From: an uncultured bacterium
GTDB lineage: Bacteria; Verrucomicrobiota; Lentisphaeria; Victivallales; UBA1829
DNA: 64,000 nt
Assembly (NCBI GenBank): GCA_900548385.1
Contig: URKJ01000001.1
Span: forward strand, 186,001-250,000
Reading direction: 5' to 3'
Every line of letters starts with the position of its first letter. The first letter of the stretch is position 1. Positions 63,371 through 64,000 of this stretch are shown in pieces. The position numbers and the translations under genes were made by a program. The notes under the pieces were generated by a model. It saw only the letters and a program-made list of their open reading frames with translations. It did no database searches and was not told where the DNA came from.

Positions 63371-63398
63371 GCCGGATGCCGCCGACGCATCCGGCTTT
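63371..63398 (+). terminator. Hairpin between dapL and the kinase gene
   Basis: GCCGGATGC (63371-63379) pairs with GCATCCGGC (63387-63395), followed by TTTC. The T tract is short, so termination may be partial and allow read-through to the kinase gene 20 bases on. Confidence 0.5.
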
Positions 63399-63417
63399 CT
63401 GCGGAGAAAAAGGCGAT

Positions 63418-64000
63418 ATGGGCGATACACAGCAGATTCCGGAGCCGCCGGGCGATACCCTGAGCGGGATGGAAACGGTCCAAATCGACATCGACGGTCT
63501 GTTTTCCGGCACGGAGACGCAGGAGCAGACCGCGCCGATCCGCTTTGAAAATCTTGAACTCAGCGCGGAAGATCTTCTTTCCACGCTGAGCCGCAAACCG
63601 CGGGAGAAGTATAAATTCCGCAAGAGCATCGGGCAGGGCGGGATGAAGGTCGTGATCCAGGTCAAGGACCGCGATACCACCCGCGACATCGCAATGGCGA
63701 TGCTGCCGGATGCGCAGTCCCGTCCGAAACAGGAGATTCTGAGTTTCATCGAAGAGGCGCGGATTACGGCGAGTTTGGAACATCCGAACATCGTTCCCGT
63801 GCATGACATCGGCGTGGATGACTGCGGTTCCCCTTATTTTACGATGAAGCTGATCCGCGGGGAAACGCTTGCTTCCGTTCTGCGGAAGCTGCATGACGGT
63901 GATCCGGAATATCTGGAGAATTATCCGCTTGATAAACTGCTGCGTATTTTCCTGAAAATCTGCAACGGTGTGGCGTTTGCCCATTCCAAAGGGGTGCTGC
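63418..64000 (+). CDS. Ser/Thr protein kinase with atypical glycine-loop lysine (3' end cut by window)
   Basis: The first 194 residues of a protein kinase. An acidic N-terminal region (about 1-64) precedes the kinase fold: glycine loop SIGQGGMKVVIQVKD (about 70-84), beta-3 strand RDIAMAMLPDA (about 89-98), alpha-C FIEEARITASLEHPNIVPVH, hinge YFTMKLIRGETLASVLRKLH, ending near AFAHSKGVL just before the catalytic loop. The beta-3 strand lacks the invariant lysine (V-A-x-K reads IAMA), while a lysine (K77) sits in the glycine loop at the position used by eukaryotic WNK kinases. Start has AAAGGCG upstream. Catalytic loop and any membrane helix lie outside the window. Confidence 0.82.
   Translation, partial: MGDTQQIPEPPGDTLSGMETVQIDIDGLFSGTETQEQTAPIRFENLELSAEDLLSTLSRKPREKYKFRKSIGQGGMKVVIQVKDRDTTRDIAMAMLPDAQSRPKQEILSFIEEARITASLEHPNIVPVHDIGVDDCGSPYFTMKLIRGETLASVLRKLHDGDPEYLENYPLDKLLRIFLKICNGVAFAHSKGVL

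Overview
The window looks like chromosomal DNA of a Lentisphaerota bacterium (Victivallis-like, PVC superphylum). This rests on several features: a pseudopilin with the [16 protein letters not shown] leader typical of that group, a rpmJ-rpsM-rpsK-rpoA-rplQ cluster with no rpsD, an LL-diaminopimelate aminotransferase, paired ECF sigma factor and Ser/Thr kinase genes, and many glycan-degrading enzymes each with its own regulator. The assignment is by pattern recognition, not by search.

Layout. 0-4.4 kb: a minus-strand nagA-like gene overlapping an RNA methyltransferase gene, an AT-rich spacer, then dnaA and a PHP phosphatase gene. 4.4-7.0 kb: a decayed transposase followed by a flavin-binding protein and a MATE pump. 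7.0-9.9 kb: the ribosomal protein/rpoA operon. 10.0-18.7 kb: a complete type I restriction-modification island (hsdR-hsdS-AAA ATPase-hsdM-GIY-YIG) lying between degenerate 3' ends of VOC/glyoxalase genes. The ATPase has the Arg-x3-Glu...His triad of PrrC/RloC anticodon nucleases, so the island may be a two-layer defence with a translational suicide backup. 18.7-27.4 kb: an accessory region of small membrane proteins (TM2, DUF2752, DUF4190-like), a YbjN-like protein, two paralogous exported proteins, and an ECF sigma / zinc anti-sigma-like / Ser-Thr kinase trio.

27.6-45.5 kb: carbohydrate loci. These are a GH2 beta-galactosidase with an esterase and AraC regulator, a large uncharacterised GH-like protein, a GntR-type regulator with a pseudopilin and an exported GH, two sugar isomerase-like proteins, and a GH4 enzyme divergent from an AraC regulator. 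45.5-57.1 kb: housekeeping genes (ilvC, purQ, fmt, rng), MATE and DUF genes, an arnB-arnT pair that suggests 4-aminoarabinose modification of the envelope, and a double-hydrolase fusion.

57.2-64 kb: a 1,526-residue repeat protein with FN3 domains and no recognisable signal peptide, dapL, and the start of a Ser/Thr kinase whose catalytic lysine appears to have moved into the glycine loop, as in eukaryotic WNK kinases.

The signals most worth follow-up are the compact PrrC/RloC-like ATPase in the restriction island, the glyoxalase-tail scars around that island, and the WNK-like kinase. No tRNA, rRNA or CRISPR array was seen.
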